Source: a virus. From it: a stretch of 26,030 nucleotides of DNA. Under the pieces are notes generated by a model that worked only from the letters and a program-made list of their open reading frames with translations, ran no database searches and was not told the DNA's origin. Made by a program: the position numbers and the translations under genes. Position 1 is the stretch's first letter; the number at the start of each line of letters is the position of its first letter. Shown here one piece after another: positions 1 through 7,755 of this stretch. The stretch covers positions 1 through 26,030 of IMG/VR virus record IMGVR_UViG_3300042887_000181; one strand, 5' to 3'.

Positions 1-2
1 AG

Positions 3-62
3 CCAGAGCAGCATGTATCAATCGTGGTAGCCAATATGTCGTTTGGCGGTTCAACCCTTTGA
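3..62 (+). CDS. 3' end of an unidentified upstream gene (partial)
   Basis: One plus-strand frame is open from the window edge and ends at TGA 60-62, giving the C-terminal residues P-E-Q-H-V-S-I-V-V-A-N-M-S-F-G-G-S-T-L. The next gene starts 18 bases later on the same strand, so this is probably the end of the preceding late gene. Too little is visible to name it. Its place before the lysis genes suggests a virion protein, but that is inference from position only. Confidence 0.45.
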   Translation, partial: PEQHVSIVVANMSFGGSTL

Positions 63-80
63 GGCAAAGAACAGTGAGAT

Positions 81-533
81 ATGTCAGACGAACTCGGATT
101 GGGCGCTGGTGCCAAGGGGATCAGCGAGGGGTTTAAGACTGGTCGAGAGGCTGGCAAAGAAATTGGTAAGAACATCGAGGATGTTCAAAAGGAGGCAATA
201 GATCTAGCAAGGCAGAAGGCGCAAGCAAAGATACGAGAGCGCAGGGAAGCTGAGCTAAAGAAGTCCAGAGCAATATATAAAGCCCTTGAAGAGTACCGTC
301 ACAAAAAGAAAATAAGTGACGAAGAGTACAAGCTGAGGGTTGATTTTATTAAGCAGCACGGCACCAAAGAGTGGCAAAAGGTGCTAGACATCAAGACCGA
401 GATTGAGCGGCTTGAGAAAGAAGATCAGAAGTATTTTGATGCAGAGTTGGCAAAGGTTAAATGGGTGCAGTTTTGGTGCTTTTTAGTAGCAGCCTGGATT
501 GCTTATTACGTTGTATGGGGGAGTAAAAAATAA
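81..533 (+). CDS. Coiled-coil protein with C-terminal membrane anchor, next to lysis genes
   Basis: This 150-residue protein has a Gly-rich N-terminus, then a long, highly charged Lys/Glu/Arg helix (about residues 25-125) that should form coiled coil. A single hydrophobic segment (about 128-145, rich in Trp, Phe, Val and Ala) ends in a short basic tail. That layout predicts a tail-anchored inner-membrane protein with its bulk in the cytoplasm. Its TAA overlaps the ATG of the holin gene (TAATG), so the two are probably translationally coupled. A lysis or lysis-control role is inferred from position. It is not a typical i-spanin, whose anchor is N-terminal, and I do not recognise the family. 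The ATG at 81 is preceded only by a weak GTGAG-type ribosome site. Confidence 0.82.
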   Translation: MSDELGLGAGAKGISEGFKTGREAGKEIGKNIEDVQKEAIDLARQKAQAKIRERREAELKKSRAIYKALEEYRHKKKISDEEYKLRVDFIKQHGTKEWQKVLDIKTEIERLEKEDQKYFDAELAKVKWVQFWCFLVAAWIAYYVVWGSKK

Positions 534-1018
534 TGCTTACACTAATATCCACAGCGCTGTCCTTCCTGATGGGGGGCCTGCCTAAACTACTGGACTTTTT
601 CCAAGATAAAGGCGACAAAAAGCATGAGCTAGCCATGGCTGCCATGCAGATGGAGCGGGAACTAAAACTTATGGAGGCTGGTTATGCAGCCCAAGCCCGT
701 GTAGAAGAGATCCGTACCGAGCAAGTATCGATGGAAACTCAAGCTCAAGAACGCACGGCTATGTACAACCACGACATCGAGATTGGTAAGGGTGCGTCCC
801 AGTGGGTTATTAATCTACGTGCCTCGGTGCGCCCGATGGTGACTTATCTGTTTGTAATTCTCCTAATCATCGTAGACATCGCCTCGATCTGGTGGGCGTG
901 GTCTTCTGGAGCTTCATTTGTAGAGTCTATGGACAAAATTTTTGATAGCGATGAGATGCAAATTTTGTCTTCCATTATTGCGTTTTGGTTTGGGACTCAG
1001 GCATTTTCTAAGAAATGA
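533..1018 (+). CDS. Holin, three-TM gene-transfer-agent type
   Basis: This 161-residue protein has an N-terminal hydrophobic stretch, a charged helical middle (about 25-85) and two further membrane segments at about 103-122 and 143-158. The motif R-A-S-V-R-P-M-V-T-Y before the second segment and the ending I-I-A-F-W-F-G-T-Q-A-F-S-K-K are typical of the holin_3TM / GTA-holin family. Such holins make inner-membrane lesions that let endolysin reach the peptidoglycan. The gene sits directly before a GH24 endolysin and overlaps it by 4 bases (ATGA), the classic lysis-cassette arrangement. The family call rests on motif resemblance. The alternative would be another small membrane protein of the lysis cassette. 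Confidence 0.85.
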   Translation: MLTLISTALSFLMGGLPKLLDFFQDKGDKKHELAMAAMQMERELKLMEAGYAAQARVEEIRTEQVSMETQAQERTAMYNHDIEIGKGASQWVINLRASVRPMVTYLFVILLIIVDIASIWWAWSSGASFVESMDKIFDSDEMQILSSIIAFWFGTQAFSKK

Positions 1019-1491
1019 AAGTAAGCGATAAAGCCATCAAGATGATTAAGCACCACGAAGGCGTGCGCCAAAAGCCGTATCGTTGCCCAGCAAAACTATG
1101 GACGATTGGGGTGGGCCATGTACTCTATCCACGCCAAGGTGCTCTAAAGATAGATGAGCGGGATGCTTACCCACTAGAAGAACGGGATAACCGCACCTTT
1201 TCAATGGAGGAAGTAGATGACATTCTTCGAGACGATCTTAATCGCTTTGAACGAGGTGTTGAACGCTACTGTCCCGTTAAGCTCACTCAAGGTCAGTTCG
1301 ATGCTCTTGTTAGCTTTAGCTTTAACGTTGGGCTTGGAACACTACAGCGCTCAACCCTCCGTCAGAAGGTTCTGCGTGGGGATATGGAAGGCGCTGCGGA
1401 AGAGTTCTTGAAATACACGCTCGCTGGCGGTAAAGTACTAAAAGGCTTAGTTACTCGTAGAAACGATGAACGAGCATTATTTTTATCCTAG
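1015..1491 (+). CDS. Endolysin, GH24 (T4/P22-type) lysozyme
   Basis: This 158-residue phage lysozyme would hydrolyse the MurNAc-GlcNAc bond of peptidoglycan. The catalytic pattern E-(8)-D/C-(5)-T is present as Glu15, Cys24 and Thr30, in H-E-G-V-R-Q-K-P-Y-R-C and W-T-I-G-V-G-H. The second position carries Cys rather than Asp, an accepted variant in this family. The helical region L-T-Q-G-Q-F-D-A-L-V-S-F-S-F-N-V-G is also typical. There is an insertion of about 20 residues after GHV compared with T4 lysozyme. No signal peptide or SAR anchor is visible at the N-terminus, so release should depend on the holin. The start codon overlaps the holin stop (ATGA). Confidence 0.95.
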   Translation: MKVSDKAIKMIKHHEGVRQKPYRCPAKLWTIGVGHVLYPRQGALKIDERDAYPLEERDNRTFSMEEVDDILRDDLNRFERGVERYCPVKLTQGQFDALVSFSFNVGLGTLQRSTLRQKVLRGDMEGAAEEFLKYTLAGGKVLKGLVTRRNDERALFLS

Positions 1492-1502
1492 GGTAAACCA
1501 GT

Positions 1503-3725
1503 ATGCCATTACAAAAACTCCAATTTAGACCAGGGATTAACCGAGAAGGTACGGACTATTCCAACGAAGGTGGTTGGTATGCTTGTGACAAAGTGCGGTT
1601 TCGCTCAGGTTTTCCTGAAAAGATTGGTGGTTGGATTCGGCTATCTAATGAAACCTTTTTAGGTATTGCCCGTGCGCTGTGGAACTGGGTAACTCTTGCT
1701 GGCGCAAATTTATTAGGTGTTGGCACAAACCTAAAGTACTACATTGAATTAGGCGGTGACTACAACGACATAACGCCAATCCGAGTTACTTTTACAGCAA
1801 ACTCATCCCCAAACACAGTGAATTGCATTGCTACGACCAATGGCTCTAATGTAGTAACTGTAACTTTAGTCGGTTACGGAGGCTTAACAAATGATTTTGT
1901 AACGGTTTCTGGTGCTAACGCAATTGGGTCAATTACTGCCGCAGATTTAAATAAAGAACACCAAATTACTTATATTGATACATCACGCTTTTCTTTTGTG
2001 GTTGCAAATACCGCTAATACAACGGTTACGGCTGGCGGTGGAAATACAATCAGCATGGCGTTTCAAATACAGACTGGCTTAGATACTTTTGTTGTAGGTA
2101 CTGGCTGGGGCGCAGGAACTTGGCCTTCTTATATTACAAGCACTTTAACAGACCCTTTTACTTGCACAAGCCCTGGTACTACCGTCACTGTAACGCAAAC
2201 TGCTCATGGGCTTTCTAACGGTAACTATGTGGCGTTCAACAGCATTTCTGGTAATGTTTGCGGTATAGCTTCTGCCCCGTTTATTAAGGCACTGCCGATT
2301 ACGGTGGTCAATGCAAATGCTTATACTTTCTCAACGATTATTGGATCTAATACATACACCACCTCAGATAACGGCCCAACTGGCGGCACGGTTGTAGTTT
2401 CTACGCCTGTAGCTCCTGTGCGTGGTTGGGGTGCTGCAGCTGATGTGGGTATTGGTCAACAGCTTCGTTTATGGACTAATGACAACTTTGGTGAAGACTT
2501 AATTATTGCCCCTCGTGGTGGCGCTATTTATTACTGGGATGCAACCCTTGGCGTAACCGTTCGGGCGGTAGAATTAAGCACACTAGCTTCTTCTAGTACC
2601 GTTCCTAACACGTCTTACACCTATCAAGACTTTGTGCCAAATCAAACCAATCAAATTATTGGCTCTGCTATTCAGCGTTTTGTTATTGCGTTCGGTGCAA
2701 ATCCATACGACCCAACCAACCCAACCACTACATTTGACCCACTATTAGTTCGTTGGTCAGACCAAGAAGACCCATTTACGTGGGTTCCAGACGCTACTAA
2801 TCAATCGGGTGAGTACCGCCTTAATATTGGTTCTTTTATCATGTGCGCAGAATCTACCCGCCAAGAGATTTTGGTTTGGTCAGACGCTGCTATTTATTCC
2901 ATGCAGTATCTTGGACCACCCTACGTTTGGGGTTTCCAGTTGTTACAAGACAATATTTCCATCATGGGACCAAACGCTGCAATTACAATTAATAACGTAA
3001 CTTACTGGATGGGAACGGATAAGTTTTTTGTCTATTCAGGTCGAGTTGAAACCCTACCTTGCTCGCTGTGGCAATACATTTTTGACGATATTAATAAAGA
3101 TCAAGCTTTCCAAGTTTTTGCTGGTTCTAATGAAAGCTACAGTGAAGTTTGGTGGTTCTACTGTTCAAATGGCAGTAATATAATTGATAAGTATGTAATC
3201 TATAACTACCTAGAGCGTGTTTGGTACTACGGTTCTATGAGTCGTACGGCATGGTTAGATTCACCATTACGGCGGTACCCAATGGCAGCGGATACTACTA
3301 ACTATCGTATTCTGTATCACGAAGCTGCGGTTGACGATGTATCAGGATTAACCCCAGTGCCTATCAATGCGTACGTCCAATCTTCTGACTTTGATATTGG
3401 GGATGGTCATAACTTTGGGTTTGTATGGCGTATTCTGCCCGATATTAACTTTAACGGCTCTAACGTCAATAACCCTTATGTAACAATGCAAGTTAAACCC
3501 CGTAGGAACTCAGGAACGCCTTATGGCGCATCGGATGACCCTCAAGTAACAAGCGCAGATGATTTTTCGGGTGCGCCAACATACAACATTCAAGAGTTTA
3601 CAGGTCAGGTCTATACCCGGTTAAGAGGACGTCAGTTAGCTTTTAGAATTGAATCAGACAGTCTAGGGGTATCTTGGCAGTTAGGTAGCCCCCGAATCGA
3701 CATTCGTAATGATGGAAGACGTTAA
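1503..3725 (+). CDS. Large tail / DNA-stabilisation-type virion protein
   Basis: This 740-residue protein opens with a conserved block (L-Q-F-R-P-G-I-N-R-E-G-T, then G-G-W-Y-A-C-D-K-V-R-F-R-S-G) that I associate with podovirus tail or packaged-DNA stabilisation proteins (P22 gp10-like, or acting in place of T7 gp12). The rest is beta-rich with many Trp, Tyr and Gly-Asp turns, as in a propeller-like tail-tube or nozzle protein. Two beta modules at about residues 106-180 and 216-293 follow a V-T-V-T...H-G-L...G pattern that resembles the E1-FCCH-like modules found in phage structural proteins. The gene starts 11 bases after the endolysin with a weak ribosome site, and its TAA overlaps the next ATG. 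The exact tail role is inference. Confidence 0.75.
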   Translation: MPLQKLQFRPGINREGTDYSNEGGWYACDKVRFRSGFPEKIGGWIRLSNETFLGIARALWNWVTLAGANLLGVGTNLKYYIELGGDYNDITPIRVTFTANSSPNTVNCIATTNGSNVVTVTLVGYGGLTNDFVTVSGANAIGSITAADLNKEHQITYIDTSRFSFVVANTANTTVTAGGGNTISMAFQIQTGLDTFVVGTGWGAGTWPSYITSTLTDPFTCTSPGTTVTVTQTAHGLSNGNYVAFNSISGNVCGIASAPFIKALPITVVNANAYTFSTIIGSNTYTTSDNGPTGGTVVVSTPVAPVRGWGAAADVGIGQQLRLWTNDNFGEDLIIAPRGGAIYYWDATLGVTVRAVELSTLASSSTVPNTSYTYQDFVPNQTNQIIGSAIQRFVIAFGANPYDPTNPTTTFDPLLVRWSDQEDPFTWVPDATNQSGEYRLNIGSFIMCAESTRQEILVWSDAAIYSMQYLGPPYVWGFQLLQDNISIMGPNAAITINNVTYWMGTDKFFVYSGRVETLPCSLWQYIFDDINKDQAFQVFAGSNESYSEVWWFYCSNGSNIIDKYVIYNYLERVWYYGSMSRTAWLDSPLRRYPMAADTTNYRILYHEAAVDDVSGLTPVPINAYVQSSDFDIGDGHNFGFVWRILPDINFNGSNVNNPYVTMQVKPRRNSGTPYGASDDPQVTSADDFSGAPTYNIQEFTGQVYTRLRGRQLAFRIESDSLGVSWQLGSPRIDIRNDGRR

Positions 3726-4417
3726 TGGCTGACCTAAACCTACGCCCGTCAAAAGCACCTAACCTGCTAATTGCGCCGGTTCAGTATGCGCAAATATATC
3801 AAGATCAGCTAAATAACGCTTTACGCCTTTACTTTAACCAAGTCGATAATTTTAGCGGTACATTACTTAGTCCAAACGGTGGGCATTATCTTGAGTTTCC
3901 CCATATCGCTGCGTCCGATAACACAGACCAGCTTGCCACTGCCTCAGATACCCCTACAGTAGTTGCATGGAATACGTTAAATAGTGGTAGCGGATTTACT
4001 TTAGCCGCCCCTGGCACCGCCACCGCTGAAGTATCTGGGATATACAAAATTGCGTACGGGTTACAGTTAGCTAATACCGATAACGCTGCCCACGATGCAG
4101 CAGTGTGGCTAAAGATAGACACGGGTTCTGGGTTTGTAGACGTACCTAACTCTGCAATTATTTTTACTTTGCCACCTCGTAAAAGCGCTGGAGTTCCTTC
4201 ATATTTACTTGCGTTTTCAGAAATAGTGTTTTCAATAAATGCTGGAGATAAAATAGAATTGTACTGGGCGACTAATCAAGCCTACGATACCTCTCCTGCA
4301 ACAGATGGGGTTTATATAGAACATTTGCCTGCGCAAACGGTACCTTACGCCAGACCAGCCATACCATCTGCAGTTGGCTCAATAACCTTTGTTTCTAGGC
4401 TTCCAACTACGGCGTAA
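3725..4417 (+). CDS. Jelly-roll (C1q/TNF-like) structural protein
   Basis: This protein has 230 residues. The N-terminal 45 residues are helical, with Y-Q-D-Q-L-N-N-A-L-R-L-Y-F-N-Q, a segment conserved in small podovirus virion proteins. From about residue 80 the pattern is a beta sandwich: S-G-I-Y-K-I-A-Y-G-L-Q, the alternating strand A-V-W-L-K-I-D-T, then I-N-A-G-D-K-I-E-L-Y-W. This resembles the C1q/TNF jelly roll used by phages in tail spikes, fibres and capsid decorations. It overlaps the stop of the preceding tail gene by one base (TAATG), so it is probably a partner in the same structure. Receptor binding is possible but not shown. Confidence 0.65.
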   Translation: MADLNLRPSKAPNLLIAPVQYAQIYQDQLNNALRLYFNQVDNFSGTLLSPNGGHYLEFPHIAASDNTDQLATASDTPTVVAWNTLNSGSGFTLAAPGTATAEVSGIYKIAYGLQLANTDNAAHDAAVWLKIDTGSGFVDVPNSAIIFTLPPRKSAGVPSYLLAFSEIVFSINAGDKIELYWATNQAYDTSPATDGVYIEHLPAQTVPYARPAIPSAVGSITFVSRLPTTA

Positions 4418-4456
4418 GAATGATAAAGTACTGTTTAAATTAGGCGAGGTATATCT

Positions 4457-5809
4457 ATGGGAACCGGTGTAGGCGAGGCAATGTTAATTGGTGCCGCTGT
4501 CGGAGCGACGGCAGGTGGTGCTGGTGCGGCTATTCAGGGGGGAGACCCACTTAAAGGTGCTCTGATGGGCGGTGCTACTGGCGCTATTGGCGGGGGTCTT
4601 GGTAGTGCTTTTGGCGCTACGGCTGGTGCTACTTCTGGGGCTACTTCTGGGGCTACTACTGGCGCAGGTACGGGTGCGGCTACTGGGGCTGGTACGGGTG
4701 CGGCTACTGGGGCTACTACTGGCGCAGCAACGGGTGCTGGTACGGGTGCTGCTACTACTTTTGTTCCATCTAGCACCGGGTTGATGGCGCTTCCTGGGGA
4801 AGCCGGTATTGCTGCATTACCTTCTGCTTCCAGTGCTGGGGTTTCTCCATTTGTAACTTCTAGTACTGGCCTTTCTGTATTGCCAGGCGAAGCCGGAACT
4901 GCTGCTCTTACATCTACTACTCCATCTCCCACAGCAAACATTTTTGGCTACATGCCGGGGGAACAAGGCTATTTATCTAATACCCAATTAGGGATGATTG
5001 GTGGTACTTCCGCTCTTGGTAGCATGATGCAAGCTGAGCGCAATCGGTTTGGCGTGCCTGGGCAAGAAGATTATGTAAGTTCTTTTGATCCAACTAAATT
5101 TAGACGCTCTGAACCTACTTATGCTCCTGAAAGCGTATATCGCCCAGAGTACAGAGACTATAGAACTGCGGCTGAAGGTGGCATTATGCGGCTAGCTAAT
5201 GGCGGTCCAGTTGAGCGTATGTCAATGATGAATACGGCTATGAACCCACAGGGGGGCTTGTACCCACAGGGTATGATTGATAAAACCCAATACGCTACCC
5301 CTACTCAGCGCCCTGTAAGTTCTGAATTAATGGAGACTGCACCAGCCTATCAACGGTCCAATCCCATGCTAATGGCAGAAGGCGGCATTGCACAGATTTT
5401 AGAATCCGCTAAAGCTCAGGGTTTAAGCCCAGAAATGTATCAAAACATTTACGGTCGTGGAAATGCCATTATCGAGATGGAAAAACGCCTAAAAGAAGGC
5501 AAACCAATGACAATGGCAGGTGGCGGTATTTCTTCTCTAGGAGGGTACTCAGATGGTGGCAGGATGCTTAAAGGTCCTGGCGATGGGATGTCTGACTCTA
5601 TACCTGGCGTTATTGGTGGAAAACAACCTGCTCGTTTGGCTGATGGAGAGTTTGTGGTCCCAGCGGATGTAGTTAGTCATTTAGGCAACGGCTCTACGGA
5701 TGCTGGTGCTAAGCAGCTCTATTCTATGATGGATAAGGTTCGTAAGGCTCGTACAGGTAAGAAGGCGCAAGGTAAACAGATTAACCCACGTAAGTACGTA
5801 CCTGCATGA
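4457..5809 (+). CDS. Gly-zipper ejection (internal virion) protein with tetrapeptide repeats
   Basis: This 450-residue protein begins with a glycine-zipper-like, membrane-active segment (residues 1-52). Twelve uninterrupted Gly-Ala-x-x tetrads follow at residues 53-100. After them come two imperfect copies of S-S-T-G-L..L-P-G-E-A-G..A-A-L (about 104-150). The C-terminal half carries several G-G-I / G-G turns and ends with L-A-D-G-E-F-V-V-P-A-D-V-V-S-H-L-G-N-G, a motif I recognise from phage tape-measure and ejection proteins. A GAGG ribosome site lies 7 bases before the ATG. The Gly-zipper region and the downstream gp13-like and transglycosylase genes point to ejection or membrane penetration, which is inference. 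I cannot assign it to a named T7 protein. Confidence 0.7.
   Translation: MGTGVGEAMLIGAAVGATAGGAGAAIQGGDPLKGALMGGATGAIGGGLGSAFGATAGATSGATSGATTGAGTGAATGAGTGAATGATTGAATGAGTGAATTFVPSSTGLMALPGEAGIAALPSASSAGVSPFVTSSTGLSVLPGEAGTAALTSTTPSPTANIFGYMPGEQGYLSNTQLGMIGGTSALGSMMQAERNRFGVPGQEDYVSSFDPTKFRRSEPTYAPESVYRPEYRDYRTAAEGGIMRLANGGPVERMSMMNTAMNPQGGLYPQGMIDKTQYATPTQRPVSSELMETAPAYQRSNPMLMAEGGIAQILESAKAQGLSPEMYQNIYGRGNAIIEMEKRLKEGKPMTMAGGGISSLGGYSDGGRMLKGPGDGMSDSIPGVIGGKQPARLADGEFVVPADVVSHLGNGSTDAGAKQLYSMMDKVRKARTGKKAQGKQINPRKYVPA
4613..4756 (+). repeat. Twelve tandem 12-base units coding Gly-Ala-x-x
   Basis: The stretch reads as twelve consecutive tetrads of the type Gly-Ala-(Thr/Gly/Ala)-(Ala/Ser/Thr). 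Within it, two 24-base copies at 4667-4690 and 4691-4714 are identical. The regular 12-base period makes the region prone to slippage, which would change length by whole tetrads without breaking the frame. It also produces long spurious frames on both strands. Confidence 0.9.
4760..4909 (+). repeat. Imperfect internal duplication in the Gly-zipper protein gene
   Basis: Two segments of about 60 bases (about 4760-4819 and 4850-4909) encode F-V-x-S-S-T-G-L, then L-P-G-E-A-G-x-A-A-L. The bases differ at many third positions although the residues match, which points to an old duplication kept by selection on the protein. Confidence 0.75.
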
Positions 5810-6237
5810 ATTTAAAAGTTCAGCCAGTCGGTATTGATTACATCGTACAGACTTGGCCTTTTGTAGAAACATATTTGAAGGAGGCGTTAGAAAAAGGAGA
5901 ACCGGTACCCGAGTGGAGTGATAACTACGACCTTTCCCATGTTCAAGGTTTTTTGACTTCGGGCTTATGGACGTTGTTAGTTGCTACAGATGATAGTAAC
6001 CAGATTCATGGTGCTGCAACGGTATCGTTTGCTAATTATCCTAAAAATAGGGTAGCTTTTATAACGCTTATTGGTGGAAAATTAATATCAAATCAGGACA
6101 CATTTGCGCAGTTATGCAACATATTAAGACATGCTGGAGCAACAAAGATTCAAGGAATGGCTCGTCCCGCTATAGCCAGATTGTGGAAGCGGTATGGGTT
6201 TGAAGAACGCACTACTTTAGTGGAAGTAAAACTATGA
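5806..6237 (+). CDS. T7 gp13-like internal virion protein, GNAT fold
   Basis: This 143-residue protein has an acyltransferase-like (GNAT) layout. A helical N-terminus is followed by the central strands W-T-L-L-V-A-T-D and I-H-G-A-A-T-V-S-F. The C-terminal signature K-I-Q-G-M-A-R-P-A-I-A-R-L-W-K-R-Y-G-F-E-E-R resembles the closing helix and strand of GNAT proteins and the T7 gp13 / former DUF2833 family. In T7, gp13 is an internal virion protein needed for infectivity. A clear acetyl-CoA loop (Q/R-x-x-G-x-G/A) is not seen, so a structural role is more likely than catalysis. It overlaps both neighbours by 4 bases (ATGA), placing it firmly within the ejection-protein operon. Confidence 0.78.
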   Translation: MNLKVQPVGIDYIVQTWPFVETYLKEALEKGEPVPEWSDNYDLSHVQGFLTSGLWTLLVATDDSNQIHGAATVSFANYPKNRVAFITLIGGKLISNQDTFAQLCNILRHAGATKIQGMARPAIARLWKRYGFEERTTLVEVKL

Positions 6238-7754
6238 GCATATTAAGATCAAAACACAGCGGGTGGACCTGGGAAGGTAGACGTACTCCTTTTGGTGGTG
6301 GCTCAGGTGGTGGCGGGGGTCCAACCCAAAGCACTACGGTTACTTCAAACATTCCAGAATATGCCCGCCCTTATGTAGAAACCATGTTGGGCGCTGCTCA
6401 AAAGCAGGCTTATAAGTATGATGATGCTGGCAATATCGTAGGTTTTCAACCTTATATTCCATACGGCGCAACGGTAGGCCCAGGTGGGCAAATTACTAAT
6501 ACCGCTCAAGAACAAGCTGCTGCTGCGGTGGCTGGGTTTTCTCCAATGCAGGAACAAGCTTTTAGACAAGTAGCTAATTTGCAAGTTCCAGGTCAATTTG
6601 CTTTGGGTACTGGTTATCAAACACTAGGCGGAATAGGGGCATTACAAGCCGCCCAAGGCGCACAACCCTTAATGGGAGAAGCTCTTGGATATGGGGCTAC
6701 TGGCGCTCAGTATGGGGGTATTGGTGCTCAACAAGCTTTACAAAGAGCCCAGCAAACTGCACGACAAGCTGGCATGTACGGACGCATGGGTGCTGGTTAT
6801 GGCGCTCGTGGGGTGCAGGCAGCTGAACAAGGTTTTGGTGCTGGAGAAGCTTTTGCTCGTCAAGCTACTGATCCGTATGCAACTCAAGCCTATATGTCCC
6901 CATACATGCAAAATGTGGTGGATGTTCAAAAACAAGAGGCCATGCGTGACTACGCAAAACAAATACCTGGTCTGCAGGCACAAGCAACTAGAGTTGGGGC
7001 GTTTGGTGGGTCTCGTTCTGCTATTGAAGCCGCTGAAGCTCGCCGTAATTTAGGTACACAGTTAGGACAAATTCAAGCTGTAGGTACACAAAAAGCATTT
7101 GAAGATGCACAACGCCAGCAACAGTTTGGTGCAAACTTAGGGTTACAAGGACTACAAGCTGGTTACGGTGGTCTTGGATTAGGCATGCAAGGTGCAGGTG
7201 TAGGTTTATCTGGGGTTGGGCAACAATTAGCTGCAGGCCAATTAGGATTAGCTGGAACAGGTCAGGGTATTCAAGGAGCGCAAACAGGATTACAAGGTAT
7301 TGGTCAAGCTATAGGTGCCGGTCAATACGGGCTGTCAGGTCTAGGAGCTGCTACCCAAGCAGGTAGTGCATTAGGTCAAATGGGCACTCAACAATTAGCG
7401 GCTCAGCAAGGTATTATTGGGTTACAGTCTCAGGCTGGCGCTCAGCAACAAGCGCTTGAGCAACAACGTATTAATCAGGCTATCCAGAACTACGCCCTAC
7501 AACAACAATACCCACAGCTGCAGCTGTCCACAATGAGCAGTTTGCTGCGTGGTCTACCGTTACAACAGGCTACAACTCAACAGTATCAGGCGCCTCCAAG
7601 CGCTATTTCTCAATTTGCTGGTTTAGGTACCGCTGGTGTAGGTGCCTATGGCTTAGGACGTGCAGCAGGTATATTTAAGAAGGGCGGTAAGGTTAAAGCT
7701 TCAGATGGCTTGGCTGAACTAGGTCTCTATAACGCTATGAGCAAGGCAGGTTAA
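6234..7754 (+). CDS. Gln/Gly/Ala-rich ejection protein
   Basis: This 506-residue protein has a Gly-rich N-terminal linker (about residues 20-30) and then the conserved-looking block I-P-E-Y-A-R-P-Y-V-E-T-M-L-G-A-A. A long Gln/Ala/Gly-rich helical region follows, with degenerate repeats such as G-L-Q-G-L-Q-A-G and G-I-Q-G-A-Q-T-G-L-Q-G-I-G (about 300-380). The block at about 215-275, with S-P-Y-M-Q-N-V-V-D-V-Q-K-Q-E-A, is the best conserved-looking part. The C-terminus ends with a F-K-K-G-G-K-V-K-A-S-D-G hairpin-like motif. Position and composition suggest an internal virion protein analogous to T7 gp14 or gp15, but sequence alone does not prove this. The next gene starts one base after the stop. 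Confidence 0.7.
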   Translation: MSILRSKHSGWTWEGRRTPFGGGSGGGGGPTQSTTVTSNIPEYARPYVETMLGAAQKQAYKYDDAGNIVGFQPYIPYGATVGPGGQITNTAQEQAAAAVAGFSPMQEQAFRQVANLQVPGQFALGTGYQTLGGIGALQAAQGAQPLMGEALGYGATGAQYGGIGAQQALQRAQQTARQAGMYGRMGAGYGARGVQAAEQGFGAGEAFARQATDPYATQAYMSPYMQNVVDVQKQEAMRDYAKQIPGLQAQATRVGAFGGSRSAIEAAEARRNLGTQLGQIQAVGTQKAFEDAQRQQQFGANLGLQGLQAGYGGLGLGMQGAGVGLSGVGQQLAAGQLGLAGTGQGIQGAQTGLQGIGQAIGAGQYGLSGLGAATQAGSALGQMGTQQLAAQQGIIGLQSQAGAQQQALEQQRINQAIQNYALQQQYPQLQLSTMSSLLRGLPLQQATTQQYQAPPSAISQFAGLGTAGVGAYGLGRAAGIFKKGGKVKASDGLAELGLYNAMSKAG

Positions 7755-7755
7755 T

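Noticed and set aside
1217-1411. A 64-codon frame inside the endolysin gene, with GGAGG 6 bases before its ATG and a hydrophobic stretch (possible embedded lysis gene).
   Set aside because: The GGAGG and ATG come from ordinary codons for Met-Glu-Glu-Val-Asp-Asp in the endolysin helix. The endolysin frame is well conserved there, its codon use is not distorted, and the product has no lipobox or convincing topology.
4572-4784. A Leu-rich 70-codon frame that looks like a membrane protein.
   Set aside because: It reads the same GC-rich repeats one base out of phase; the Leu/Val runs come from the repeat, not from a gene.
4534-4941. A 135-codon antisense frame rich in Pro, Ala and Val.
   Set aside because: It is a by-product of the 12-base repeats in the sense gene. 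It has no ribosome site and low-complexity composition.
5806-6237. Calling the GNAT-fold protein an active acetyltransferase.
   Set aside because: The acetyl-CoA binding loop is not evident, and the position among ejection proteins fits the T7 gp13-like structural family.
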